DNA from: Oceanicoccus sp. KOV_DT_Chl
GTDB taxonomy: Bacteria; Pseudomonadota; Gammaproteobacteria; Pseudomonadales; Dasaniaceae
Assembly: GCF_900120175.1 (NCBI RefSeq)
Contig: NZ_FQLF01000001.1
Location: 720,129-784,128, forward strand
Direction: 5' to 3'
Length of the DNA: 64,000 nucleotides
In this document: positions 11,595 to 20,201 of the stretch, piece by piece
Numbering within the stretch: the stretch's first letter is position 1
How the letters are laid out: each line of letters starts with the position of its first letter
Position numbers and translations under genes: made by a program
The notes under the pieces: generated by a model
Databases searched by the model: none
What the model was told of the DNA's origin: nothing
Seen by the model: only the letters and a program-made list of their open reading frames with translations

Positions 11595-12998
11595 ATGACA
11601 ATCGCTAACGATCCCCAGGCTACAGTTGCTGCCTTAATTGCACGTTCACGCAAGGCGCAGGCAGCCATTGAACATTACTCCCAAGAGCAGGTCGATGAGT
11701 TAATTAAGGCGATGGTATGGTCGATTGCTGAAACTGAAATTTCTGAAAAGATCGCCCAATTTACTGTTGACGAAACCCAGTTGGGTAACTACGAAGGTAA
11801 ATTTCTGAAAATTAATCGCAAGACCAGAGCCGCCTTATACGACATCATTGATGACAAATCAGTGGGCGTATTAGAAGAGGATAAGGTTCGTAATATTATT
11901 AAGATCGCGAAGCCAGTAGGTGTTATCGGTGCGCTGGCGCCATGCACTAACCCTGAAGCGACGCCGGTTATTAAAGCGATCTCGGCAGTAAAAGGCCGCA
12001 ACTCAATGATCATCGCGCCACACCCTCGCTCCAAGTTAACCAATAAAATGATTTGCGACCGCATGCGCGAAGCCTTAAAAAAAATGGGTGCTCCTGAGGA
12101 TTTGGTCATCAGCATTGATACACCTTCACTGGAAACCACAGAGGAATTAATGAAGCAGTGTGACCGGATATTAGCTACTGGTGGCGCGGCGATGGTTAAA
12201 GCGGCTTACGCCTCTGGTACGCCAGCTTTAGGTGTAGGTGCTGGTAACGCAGTGATTACTGTTGATGAAACCGCCAACCTTGACGAAGCTGCAGAAAAAA
12301 TCCGTATTTCCAAAACACTGGATTTAGCGGCTTCCTGTTCCTCCGATAATTCACTGGTGATTGTTGAAGCCGTTTATGACGAGCTGCTGGCCAAGTTGTT
12401 AGCTGAAGGTGGTTATCTGTTAAATGAAGGCGATAAAGCCAAGCTGCAAGCGATCATCTGGGAAGATGATCACCTTTCTGCAAAGATTGTGGCACAACCG
12501 GCAAGTGCGTTGGCACAGATGGCCGGTTTTGATTTACCGGAAGGTAAAACGTTCCTGATCGTTCCAGAAACTGGCGCCGGTGCTGATTTCCCATTCTCGG
12601 GCGAGAAAATGTCGGTCACTATGACTTTGTATAAAGTAAAAGATATTGATGAGGCGATTGCTAAAGTGAATGCGATTCAAGCTTATCAAGGCCAGGGTCA
12701 TTCTTGTGGTATTTACTCCTACAACGATGACAATATTCTGAAATATGGCATGCAAACCAAAACCTCACGGGTGATGGTTAACCAGCCACAGGCGCCATCC
12801 AACAGCGGTAACTTGTGGAATGGTATGCGGCAGACTTTTTCTCTGGGTTGTGGTTCCTGGGGCAATAACAGCACTAATAATAATATTACCTGGCAGGATC
12901 TGGTCAACATCACTTGGATTTCCAAGCCTTTAGCCACCTCGAAGGTATTGCCTAGTGATGAGGAATTATTTGGTTCTGTCATCGACAAACTCAAGTAA
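11595..12998 (+). CDS. CoA-acylating aldehyde dehydrogenase (AdhE/SauS type) in the mmsA position
   Basis: This cytoplasmic enzyme oxidises an aldehyde to an acyl-CoA with NAD(P). Its 467 residues align along their length with the acylating half of AdhE: GVIGALAPCTNPEATPVIKA, IIAPHPRSK, ILATGGAAMVKAAYASGTPA, GVGAGNAVITVDE, and the terminal LGCGSWGNNS. The catalytic cysteine is C248 in LAASCSSDNS. Sulfoacetaldehyde dehydrogenase (SauS) belongs to the same branch. As first gene of a valine operon it probably takes the role of methylmalonate-semialdehyde dehydrogenase, yielding propionyl-CoA; this is inferred from context. Typical MmsA is a different ALDH subfamily. The acyl-CoA dehydrogenase follows after 11 bases. 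Confidence 0.82.
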   Translation: MTIANDPQATVAALIARSRKAQAAIEHYSQEQVDELIKAMVWSIAETEISEKIAQFTVDETQLGNYEGKFLKINRKTRAALYDIIDDKSVGVLEEDKVRNIIKIAKPVGVIGALAPCTNPEATPVIKAISAVKGRNSMIIAPHPRSKLTNKMICDRMREALKKMGAPEDLVISIDTPSLETTEELMKQCDRILATGGAAMVKAAYASGTPALGVGAGNAVITVDETANLDEAAEKIRISKTLDLAASCSSDNSLVIVEAVYDELLAKLLAEGGYLLNEGDKAKLQAIIWEDDHLSAKIVAQPASALAQMAGFDLPEGKTFLIVPETGAGADFPFSGEKMSVTMTLYKVKDIDEAIAKVNAIQAYQGQGHSCGIYSYNDDNILKYGMQTKTSRVMVNQPQAPSNSGNLWNGMRQTFSLGCGSWGNNSTNNNITWQDLVNITWISKPLATSKVLPSDEELFGSVIDKLK

Positions 12999-13009
12999 CG
13001 GGAAGTGCT

Positions 13010-14170
13010 ATGGACTTTAATTTAACTGAAGACCAACTCGCCTTTCAGGCTGCAGCCAGATCATTTTCCGAGGGCGTATTTGCGCCTAATGCTGCTCGCT
13101 GGGATGCGGAACATTTTTTTCCCAAAGAGGCACTGAAACAAGCCGGTGAGTTGGGTTTTATGGGGCTTTATACGCCAGAGGACGTTGGCGGCCTTGGTCT
13201 GAGTCGGCTGGATACCAGTGTCATCGTAGAAGAATTAGCACGAGGTTGTACCTCAACTGCGGCTTTTCTCACCATTCATAATATGGCCACGAATATGTTG
13301 GCCCGCTATGGCCAAGCTGAAATCATTGAACAGTGGTGCCCGGATATCATTGCCGGTAATAAATTGATGTCTTACTGTTTGACTGAGCCGGGTGCTGGCT
13401 CCGATGCCGGTTCTTTGCGCAGTACAGCAACGCTGGATGGCGACCATTATCGGGTTAACGGTAGTAAAATGTTTATCTCTGGCGCTGGCGATACTGACCT
13501 GCTAGTGGTGATGTTACGTACCGCTGATACCGGTGCCAAAGGCATTACCGCCTTTGCGATTCCTGCCGATTTGCCGGGGATTGAATACGGCAAAAAAGAA
13601 GAGAAGATGGGTTGGAATTCACAGCCCACTCGTTTGATCAGTTTTGATAATGTCCAAGTACCAGTGGCGAATCGATTGGGCAGTGAAGGGCAGGGTTTTA
13701 AAATAGCGATGGAAGGCTTGGATGGCGGTCGTATCAATATCGCTACCTGTTCGCTGGGTACTGCGCAGGCTGCGTTAGAAGCTGCAACCCGTTATACCCA
13801 GGAGCGTGAGCAATTTGGAAAACCTATAGCCGCATTTCAAAACACCCAATTTAAATTAGCCGATATGGCCACTGAGTTAGTCGCTGCCAGGCAAATGGTC
13901 CGTCTCGCTGCTTTCAAATTGGACAGTAAAGACTCCGACGCCACAACCTACTGCGCTATGGCCAAACGTTTCGCCACCGATGTGTGTTTTACCATTTGCA
14001 ATGACGCGCTGCAGTTACATGGTGGCTACGGCTATATCAAAGAATACCCACTGGAACGCTATGTACGCGATAACCGTGTTCATCAAATTCTAGAGGGCAC
14101 CAACGAAATCATGCGTGTCATTATTGCGCGACGTATCGTTATGGAAGGGGCGTTGGATCTCATTCGATAG
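13010..14170 (+). CDS. Acyl-CoA dehydrogenase, probably isobutyryl-CoA dehydrogenase
   Basis: This FAD enzyme introduces the alpha-beta double bond in the acyl-CoA, here most likely isobutyryl-CoA to methacrylyl-CoA. The motifs are YCLTEPGAGSDAGSLRSTA (flavin and substrate loop), the EQFGKPIAAFQNTQFKLADM helix and the C-terminal LHGGYGYIKEYPLERYVRD. The catalytic glutamate sits in HQILEGTNEIMR. The length of 386 aa is standard. Substrate assignment comes from the neighbours: an enoyl-CoA hydratase, a hydroxyisobutyryl-CoA hydrolase and mmsB complete the valine route. Confidence 0.93.
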   Translation: MDFNLTEDQLAFQAAARSFSEGVFAPNAARWDAEHFFPKEALKQAGELGFMGLYTPEDVGGLGLSRLDTSVIVEELARGCTSTAAFLTIHNMATNMLARYGQAEIIEQWCPDIIAGNKLMSYCLTEPGAGSDAGSLRSTATLDGDHYRVNGSKMFISGAGDTDLLVVMLRTADTGAKGITAFAIPADLPGIEYGKKEEKMGWNSQPTRLISFDNVQVPVANRLGSEGQGFKIAMEGLDGGRINIATCSLGTAQAALEAATRYTQEREQFGKPIAAFQNTQFKLADMATELVAARQMVRLAAFKLDSKDSDATTYCAMAKRFATDVCFTICNDALQLHGGYGYIKEYPLERYVRDNRVHQILEGTNEIMRVIIARRIVMEGALDLIR

Positions 14171-14227
14171 CGATCCCTGAGCGTAGCCTGGTTCCGTACG
14201 ATAATTAATAACGAGAGGAGTTACCTA

Positions 14228-15004
14228 ATGAGTCAACCCATACTGGTCGAAAAACAGGGTCATGTAGCACTACTGACATTAAATAATCCACCCGCTCATA
14301 CCTGGACACCGGAAAGCCTGCACTTTTTAGTCGATATCGTTGAGGAATTGAATGCAGATAAAGATAACTACGCGCTAGTTATTACCGGTAGCGGTGAGAA
14401 GTTCTTTTCAGCGGGGGCTGATCTCAATCGTTTTAATCACGATGACAAAGGTCAGGTATTTGATTTTTCTGCAGCGTTTGGTAAGTCCTTTGAAACCCTC
14501 ACTAACTACAACGGTGTCTCGATTGCGGCTATTAATGGTTATGCCATGGGCGGCGGTTTGGAAGTGGCGCTAGCGTGTGATATCCGCATTGCTGACGCCC
14601 ATGCCCAGATGGCATTACCTGAATGCGCGGTAGGCTTATTGCCCTGTGGCTTAGGTAGCCAGCACTTATCCTGGCTGGTGGGTGAGCAGTGGGCGAAGCG
14701 CATGATCTTATTGGGTGAGCGTTTAAAAACGGACAAGGCGCTGGAAATAGGTCTAATTTCCGAGATTGTTGAAAGTGGCACCGTCGCGGAAAAAGCGATC
14801 GAGTTGGCGCGCAAAGTAGAAGGGCAGAGCCCAACCTCGGTGCGGGTCTGCAAAGAACTGATTATGGCCGCACGCTCACAACCGTTGAATGCCAATTTTG
14901 TCACTGAACGCGAGCAGTTTGTAAAACTGTGGGATAGTCAGGATCAAAAAGAGGGGGTTTCGGCCTTTGTTGAAAAACGCAAAGCGGAGTGGAAAAACGC
15001 CTGA
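14228..15004 (+). CDS. Enoyl-CoA hydratase/isomerase family protein (probable methacrylyl-CoA hydratase)
   Basis: A crotonase-fold protein of 258 aa. The oxyanion-hole segments are FFSAGADLNRF and INGYAMGGGLEVALACDIRI, and the second active-site loop is ALPECAVGLLPCGLGSQHL. In this operon it would hydrate methacrylyl-CoA to 3-hydroxyisobutyryl-CoA. A clear GAGAGG-like ribosome site (GAGAGGAG) precedes ATG 14228. The next gene starts within its stop codon (TGATG), so translation is probably coupled. Confidence 0.92.
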   Translation: MSQPILVEKQGHVALLTLNNPPAHTWTPESLHFLVDIVEELNADKDNYALVITGSGEKFFSAGADLNRFNHDDKGQVFDFSAAFGKSFETLTNYNGVSIAAINGYAMGGGLEVALACDIRIADAHAQMALPECAVGLLPCGLGSQHLSWLVGEQWAKRMILLGERLKTDKALEIGLISEIVESGTVAEKAIELARKVEGQSPTSVRVCKELIMAARSQPLNANFVTEREQFVKLWDSQDQKEGVSAFVEKRKAEWKNA

Positions 15005-16131
15005 TGACAGACAACAGCACCCCGCCGGTTTTATTTGAAACGCTGGCCACTACCAATGGTAAGCAATTTGCTATTGCGACCTTGAATGAAGAAAAAACAC
15101 TTAATGCACTTAGCATCGAGATGGTTGATTTACTCTATAGCCAGTTGCTTGATTGGCAGCAAGACGACTCGATCGTTGGCGTGATGTTACAGGGCGCTGG
15201 CCAAAAGGCGTTTTGTGCGGGTGGCGATGTGCAAAAACTGCATCAATCCGCGGTCGAAAATCCGGGCGGCCCCTGTGAGTATGCAGAAAGTTTTTTCGAG
15301 CGTGAATACCGTCTGGACTACATCATTCACCAATATAAAAAACCCTTGATCTGCTGGGGCCACGGCATTGTTATGGGTGGTGGTCTGGGTTTGATGGCAG
15401 GCTGTAAGCACCGTGTAGTGACTGAAAAAACCCGCATGGCGATGCCGGAGATTACCATCGCCTTGTATCCGGATGTCGGTGGCAGTTGGTTTTTGAATCG
15501 AGCGCCCGGTCGCACCGGTTTATATTTGGCGTTAACCGCTGGCTCCATGAATGCGACGGATTGTCTCTATGTAGGCTATGGCGATCACTTTATTCAGCAC
15601 GAGCAAAAACAGGATGTGCTGGAGCAACTGCTGGCATTGAACTGGTCGGGAAGTGCAGACTCGAGTTTAGTCGATGGGTTGTTGGCAGCGGTGGCTATGA
15701 ATAATCAATCGGCTTTGCCTGCAGCTAATATTGAACCTCATTTCGATATCATTCAACAGCTCACTGGCTTTGCGACGCTGCCGGAAATTGTGCAAGCCAT
15801 TACTGAACATGCAACTGATGATAAATGGTTGAGCAAAGGCGCTGCAGCATTGGCCCATGGGTCTGCCTTGAGTGCCTGTAATATTTATCAGGCCTTGGCC
15901 CTTACGAAAGAAATGTCTTTAGCCGAAGTATTTCAGTTTGAATTAATGTTGTCTACCAATGTGATACGTCACCCTGAGTTTGCAGAAGGTGTACGCGCGT
16001 TACTGATCGATAAGGATCAGCAACCGCGTTGGTTATTTGATCGTGTGGACAATGTGCCGTTGGCCTTGCTCGAACAAATGGTAAGCCCACCGTGGCCGGA
16101 AAATCCGCTCAATGATTTGAGTGGCCTTTAA
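15004..16131 (+). CDS. 3-Hydroxyisobutyryl-CoA hydrolase
   Basis: This crotonase-fold thioesterase releases free 3-hydroxyisobutyrate, the distinctive step of valine catabolism. I choose ATG 15004, which overlaps the preceding stop by one base, rather than the upstream in-frame codon; the product is 375 aa. Motifs separating it from hydratases are AFCAGGDVQKLH, GIVMGGGLGLMAGCKHRVV and MPEITIALYPDVGGSWFLNR. The last is the HIBCH signature (PExxIGxxPDVGGSxFL). The C-terminal region also follows the family (FQFELMLSTNVIRHPEFAEG). mmsB follows 58 bases downstream. Confidence 0.94.
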   Translation: MTDNSTPPVLFETLATTNGKQFAIATLNEEKTLNALSIEMVDLLYSQLLDWQQDDSIVGVMLQGAGQKAFCAGGDVQKLHQSAVENPGGPCEYAESFFEREYRLDYIIHQYKKPLICWGHGIVMGGGLGLMAGCKHRVVTEKTRMAMPEITIALYPDVGGSWFLNRAPGRTGLYLALTAGSMNATDCLYVGYGDHFIQHEQKQDVLEQLLALNWSGSADSSLVDGLLAAVAMNNQSALPAANIEPHFDIIQQLTGFATLPEIVQAITEHATDDKWLSKGAAALAHGSALSACNIYQALALTKEMSLAEVFQFELMLSTNVIRHPEFAEGVRALLIDKDQQPRWLFDRVDNVPLALLEQMVSPPWPENPLNDLSGL

Positions 16132-16189
16132 ACACTAGTCACTAAATAATAATAACGACCCGCGTGGTCGCTATTTGCAGGAGTAAGAG

Positions 16190-17074
16190 ATGTCTAAAGT
16201 TGCCTTTATTGGTTTAGGAAACATGGGCGGGCCGATGGCTGCCAATTTGGTGAAATCCGGACACCAGGTATGTGTATTTGATTTAGTACCCGCTGCGGTG
16301 AAGCAGTTAGTCGATGCCGGCGCGACGTCTGCTGCCAGTGCCAATGCCGCTGCTGCCGATGTGGATTTTGTTATCACTATGTTGCCTGCGGGTAAGCATG
16401 TTGAAATGGTCTATTTAGGTGATGACGGCTTGCTGAATAATGTTGGACCCAATACTGTGTTATTGGATTCCAGTACTATCGATGCCGCTACTGCGCGCAA
16501 AGTGGCGGCAGCAGCCAATGAAAAGGGCATAGCAGTAATGGATACGCCCGTGTCCGGCGGAGTGGCAGCGGCGGCCGCTGGAACCTTGGCGTTTATGTGT
16601 GGAGGTTCTGCCGAAAGTTTTGCCAAAGCCAAGTTGATTCTTGAAGGTATGGGCAAGAACATTTTTCACGCGGGTGACCATGGTTCCGGTCAAGTGGCTA
16701 AAATTTGCAATAACATGTTGTTGTCGGTATTGATGGTAGGCACGTCAGAAGCGTTAAAGTTGGGTGTCGATAATGGTATGGACCCCGCTAAATTATCCGA
16801 GATCATGTTAGCCAGCTCCGGTCGGAATTGGTCATTGGAAGTGTATAACCCTTATCCCGGGGTGATGCCAACAGCGCCTGCCAGCAATGATTACAAACCT
16901 GGCTTTATGGTCGACCTGATGTGCAAGGATTTAGGTTTGGCGATGGAAACCGCAGTCCACACCAAATCTTCAACGCCGATGGGCGCGCTGGCCCGGAGCT
17001 TGTATTCCGCCCATGCTGCTAATGGTAATGGTCAGCGGGACTTCTCCAGTATTTTGGAAATGCTTGGTAAGTAG
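16190..17074 (+). CDS. mmsB: 3-Hydroxyisobutyrate dehydrogenase
   Basis: This NAD-dependent enzyme oxidises 3-hydroxyisobutyrate to methylmalonate semialdehyde, the substrate expected for the acylating dehydrogenase at 11595. The N-terminal Rossmann motif is FIGLGNMGGPMAANLVKSGH. The substrate-binding loop is DTPVSGGVAAAAAGTLAFMC, and the catalytic lysine is in GSGQVAKICNNMLL. The length is 294 aa, normal for MmsB. It ends the operon; no strong terminator follows. A good AGGAG site precedes the ATG. Confidence 0.96.
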   Translation: MSKVAFIGLGNMGGPMAANLVKSGHQVCVFDLVPAAVKQLVDAGATSAASANAAAADVDFVITMLPAGKHVEMVYLGDDGLLNNVGPNTVLLDSSTIDAATARKVAAAANEKGIAVMDTPVSGGVAAAAAGTLAFMCGGSAESFAKAKLILEGMGKNIFHAGDHGSGQVAKICNNMLLSVLMVGTSEALKLGVDNGMDPAKLSEIMLASSGRNWSLEVYNPYPGVMPTAPASNDYKPGFMVDLMCKDLGLAMETAVHTKSSTPMGALARSLYSAHAANGNGQRDFSSILEMLGK

Positions 17075-17701
17075 GCTTTCTATTGCACGTGTAAACCGGG
17101 CGGCTGATAGCGCTTCATTTAAATGAGCTAAGGTCGGTTGTTTAACTTGTACCGTCTGTTCGTCATAGACAATACCGTTATCACTTGAGTTGATACAAGG
17201 CTTGCTTTGGATGGCGTCAGTCGCGAGTAAGCGTCCATCACTTGTGACGGCAATAATTCGTTTTGCGCAATATGATGTTGCGTTTTTTGTTGCGTATCTA
17301 AACCAAAAACAACGCTGTGGCACGCACTGTACCGCCACAGTCTTGCATTGCCAGGCTGAATTTAGCTGATGATTAATAACCCGGTTAATTTATGCAAGAC
17401 TGAAGTATCGACTGCCACCATTGTCCGTTCCCCAGGTTGGCCACTGAGCTGCTTCAGCTAGCAAATTAACACTATAAATACTGATAAAAATGCACAATCT
17501 AAGCCCATACTCCGAGTAATAGTCGATAGCGTACTGGCAGCAAATCGGACCTGATTCTAATTCTTGCATTGGTGATTATTATTTATAATTTTTATTAACA
17601 TTGTATCAATGTCACATAGAATGTTTGATTAACCAGTCTAGTGGTTATAGTTACCTCGGTATCACTTATTAAATTAATTATCGCGAGTGTTGATTCACAG
17701 T
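17075..17701. other. Intergenic stretch with no recognisable gene; possible degraded ORF on the minus strand
   Basis: About 630 bases lie between mmsB and the small secreted gene. On the minus strand an open frame covers roughly 17338 down into mmsB (containing IIAVTSDGRLLATDAIQSKP) but has no convincing start, ribosome site or family match, and part of it shadows mmsB. A second fragment just upstream (GERTMVAVDTSVLHKLTGLL) is in another frame. Together they may be the remains of one lost gene. The rest is AT-rich with no other support. Confidence 0.35.
17338..17402. repeat. Perfect 11-base inverted repeat
   Basis: CAGTCTTGCAT at 17338-17348 is the exact inverse of ATGCAAGACTG at 17392-17402, separated by 43 bases that contain a further weaker dyad (ATTAA...TTAAT). 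It does not carry the GTTRRRY box of an integron attC and has no T-run after it. Its role is unknown; it may be part of a lost mobile element. Confidence 0.5.
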
Positions 17702-18013
17702 TTACTTATTTTGAGTAGGTTTTGCAGGTAGGGTAGGCTCGAAATTTTTTCGCTGCATGTTGCCGCTAACAGCATCTGCTTCGATCAAGATTATCTTTGC
17801 TTTATCAGTTAATAAACGAATAATAAAAATATTTTTATCTGTGTTTGGGGTGAGAGTCACTACACGACCATTGAATAATCGTTCAGCTTGTTGAATGACT
17901 TGTTGTTCTGTCAGTGAATTAGCAAACGTAAAATTGATGAGTATAAGCTGGCTTAAAACTAACAATAAGCTTTGGGTTTTGTTAATAATTGAATGCCGTA
18001 TTTTTAGAGTCAT
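17702..18013 (-). CDS. Small secreted PepSY-like protein
   Basis: The 103-residue product starts with a signal peptide (LLLVLSQLILINFTFANS). The mature part has one PepSY-like unit: a helix (LTEQQVIQQAERLFNGRVVT) followed by strands NIFIIRLLTDKAKIILIEAD and AVSGNM, where the VDAxxG-type turn is the family hallmark. PepSY domains are found in periplasmic protease inhibitors and near two-component sensors. In this window the next minus-strand gene upstream is a hybrid histidine kinase, but the gap is nearly 500 bases, so a functional link is uncertain. Confidence 0.6.
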   Translation of the reverse strand: MTLKIRHSIINKTQSLLLVLSQLILINFTFANSLTEQQVIQQAERLFNGRVVTLTPNTDKNIFIIRLLTDKAKIILIEADAVSGNMQRKNFEPTLPAKPTQNK

Positions 18014-18277
18014 GGTTTTATTGACGCTTTCTGGCTAGGAACCGGGTGAATGTTTGACCGCAAAAAGTGTTACCGGTTGTTGGCGGATTGTGTAAATTAC
18101 TGCTACTAAATTTATTAACTGACCTTTGCTCTTGCTTTTGCAGGTCATGAGTCACTAACTTTTTTCACTATGTTATGCACATTAGCTCTCATTCCCCTGT
18201 TTTTGAGGTCAAAAACTTGTCACCGTACCTGTATATCCATACAAAAAAAGTAAGTCATTGATTTTTAAGGAGAAAAT

Positions 18278-18331
18278 ATGCTGGTTATAATTTGTACAAA
18301 TGGTAATAAGTCACGAACTGACAGGCGCTAG
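18278..18331 (+). CDS. Candidate 17-codon peptide ORF
   Basis: ATG at 18278 follows TTAAGGAGAAAAT, a strong Shine-Dalgarno at good spacing. The product would be MLVIICTNGNKSRTDRR and stop. It could be a leader peptide, but no gene on the plus strand follows for more than 3 kb, and so short an ORF may arise by chance. Confidence 0.25.
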   Translation: MLVIICTNGNKSRTDRR

Positions 18332-18348
18332 GCGTCGATATAATCAAC

Positions 18349-18383
18349 TTATCCCCTAACTTATCCACAGAATCTGTGGATAA
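18349..18383. promoter_or_regulatory. Palindromic pair of consensus DnaA boxes plus a near-match
   Basis: TTATCCACA (18361-18369) and its inverse TGTGGATAA (18375-18383) are both perfect consensus DnaA boxes. With the inner GA/TC they form a 23-base palindrome with a one-base centre. TTATCCCCT (18349-18357) is a near-match 3 bases upstream. The flanks are AT-rich. No dnaA or dnaN is nearby, so this is not the usual origin layout; a DnaA-titrating or DnaA-regulated site is possible. Confidence 0.5.
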
Positions 18384-18488
18384 ATTCATATAAACATCAT
18401 AATAGCTTAATAATAGACTAATACACTGCTCTGTTGCCGTTGGGCTGGCATTTGCTTGTAGTGACTATTTTCTGTTTTGTCGAAAAAT

Positions 18489-20201
18489 TTAGCGACTCAA
18501 TTGTTTATTAATCAAATCCAGCAAGTCATTGAGCCCTATCGGTTTGGTCAGATACTCATCCATCCCTGCTTGCAGTGCTCGATCTTTATAATCACTGCGG
18601 GCATGCGCACTGAGCGCGGCAATCACTACCGGCTTGGCGCCGGATTGCTGTTCCTTGGCGCGAATCTGATGACTGGCTTCATAGCCATCCATCTCCGGCA
18701 TTTCGCAATCCATCAGGATGAGGTCATAGCGTGTTTGCTCAAAGGCTGCTAATGCTTGCAGGCCATTGGCGGCGAGGTCAGGAGTGATGTTGAGCTGTTT
18801 TAGCAGTCCCAGGATAACCAGCTGATTTACTTGGTTGTCCTCAACCACTAACACTCGCAGGTGTTGTTGATCATTGCTTAATGTCGCTTGTTGTTCCGCG
18901 CTATGCTGAGGGCTGGTCAGTGAACGTACTAAGGCATCATGAAGTAAGGCATGGGTAATCGGTTTCTCCAGCAAAATTTTGATATCGTAATCCGCTAAAA
19001 TATTTTTGCGGGCCAATGTTCGATTAGCTGCCATTATAATAAAGACGGTAGCAGGAGAGTGCAGCTGTAAATATTCGCTGATTTTTAAGCTGTTGCTGTC
19101 TAATAAATGATATTCGGCGAGGACAATGTCAAAGTTGTATTGATCAATGCAGCGTCTAGCTTGATCCACGCTACAGCAAGCAATGACCACGAGATTCCAG
19201 CTTTCTAATAAACGACTGATGATGTCGGCTGAGACTGGGTTGGGGTCTACCAGTAGCAGCCGCTTGCCATTGATTGCTGCTGATTTTTTACGCAGCAGTG
19301 TTTTATCAATGTCTTTATCGAGCAATAAGCGGGCAGTAAACCAAAAGGTGGAACCGACGCCGGCTTCGCTAATCACGCCAATGCTGCCGTCCATCAGTTC
19401 AGCTAATTGCTTGCTGATTGATAAGCCGAGTCCGCTGCCGCCATAACGGCCATAGGTGCTGTCGTCAGCATGTTGAAAGGGGCTAAACAGTCGTTGCTGT
19501 TCTTCATTGGTGAGACCAATGCCACTGTCTCTAACAGCAAATTTTAGTTCAATACCATTTATGGATGACTTCTGGGTGGTGCTGACACTCAACAAAATAT
19601 CGCCCTGGTCGGTAAATTTAAACGCGTTACTTAAAAAATTCAGAATGATTTGTCGCAACTTGGTTGCATCGCCGCGAAGTACCGGTGGTATATCCGGGTC
19701 CAGATCGGCAATGAGATTCAGGTTTTTTTCCAACGCTCGTAGCGAAAAGGTAGAGATACAATCGTCTAACAATGTTTCGAGATTAAAGCTGGCGATTTCC
19801 AGCGACATTTCACCGGCCTCGAATTTAGCAAAATCCTGTAAGTCGTTAATGATGGCCAGCAGGGACTGGCTTGAACGCTCAATAGTGTTTAAGTAGAGTG
19901 TTTGTTGTTCGTCCAGATGGGTCGATTTCATGAGTTCAGTCATGCCTAGCACGCCATTCATTGGGGTGCGAATTTCATGACTCATAGTGGCGAGGAAATT
20001 GCTTTTTGAGCGGCTTTCTCGTCGCGCTTGATTTGCCGATTGTTCAAGATTTATGCGTTCAGCTCGGTTTTTAACTAGCTCGGCTTTGGCCTTTAGTTTT
20101 TCTTCATTGGCTTTGGCCATACCGAGGTTGGCGTCATTGTTTTCTTTTTGCAGTTGGTTAATACGGTCAGCCAGTGCTAGCGAGAAAAAAACCAGCATCA
20201 A
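18489..20201 (-). CDS. Hybrid histidine kinase, kinase and receiver part (3' portion of a split reading frame)
   Basis: This part contains a coiled-coil linker (about 15-60), HisKA with H75 in [13 protein letters not shown], and HATPase ([11 protein letters not shown] and [13 protein letters not shown]). Two receivers follow: a degenerate one (about 312-425) with E363 in place of the phosphoryl-accepting aspartate (IVLAEYHLL), and a canonical one (about 448-568) with D498 in [16 protein letters not shown]. It starts inside the end of the sensor ORF (TGATG). Upstream in this frame the code reads [20 protein letters not shown], the usual end of the seventh helix of a 7TMR-DISM protein. Most likely it and 20198-21328 are one 946-residue protein broken by a missing T near 20230. 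Confidence 0.85.
   Translation of the reverse strand: MMLVFFSLALADRINQLQKENNDANLGMAKANEEKLKAKAELVKNRAERINLEQSANQARRESRSKSNFLATMSHEIRTPMNGVLGMTELMKSTHLDEQQTLYLNTIERSSQSLLAIINDLQDFAKFEAGEMSLEIASFNLETLLDDCISTFSLRALEKNLNLIADLDPDIPPVLRGDATKLRQIILNFLSNAFKFTDQGDILLSVSTTQKSSINGIELKFAVRDSGIGLTNEEQQRLFSPFQHADDSTYGRYGGSGLGLSISKQLAELMDGSIGVISEAGVGSTFWFTARLLLDKDIDKTLLRKKSAAINGKRLLLVDPNPVSADIISRLLESWNLVVIACCSVDQARRCIDQYNFDIVLAEYHLLDSNSLKISEYLQLHSPATVFIIMAANRTLARKNILADYDIKILLEKPITHALLHDALVRSLTSPQHSAEQQATLSNDQQHLRVLVVEDNQVNQLVILGLLKQLNITPDLAANGLQALAAFEQTRYDLILMDCEMPEMDGYEASHQIRAKEQQSGAKPVVIAALSAHARSDYKDRALQAGMDEYLTKPIGLNDLLDLINKQLSR

Larger units (their letters stand above)
18014..18488. other. Gene-poor intergenic region carrying a DnaA-box palindrome
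   Basis: These 475 AT-rich bases lie between the PepSY-like gene and the hybrid kinase. They hold no long ORF. They do contain a 17-codon ORF with a strong ribosome site (18278-18331) and a cluster of DnaA-type 9-mers (18349-18383), listed separately. Confidence 0.5.

Noticed and set aside
17338..17402. Integron attC site
   Set aside because: The hairpin lacks the GTTRRRY/RYYYAAC boxes and no integrase or cassette array is present.
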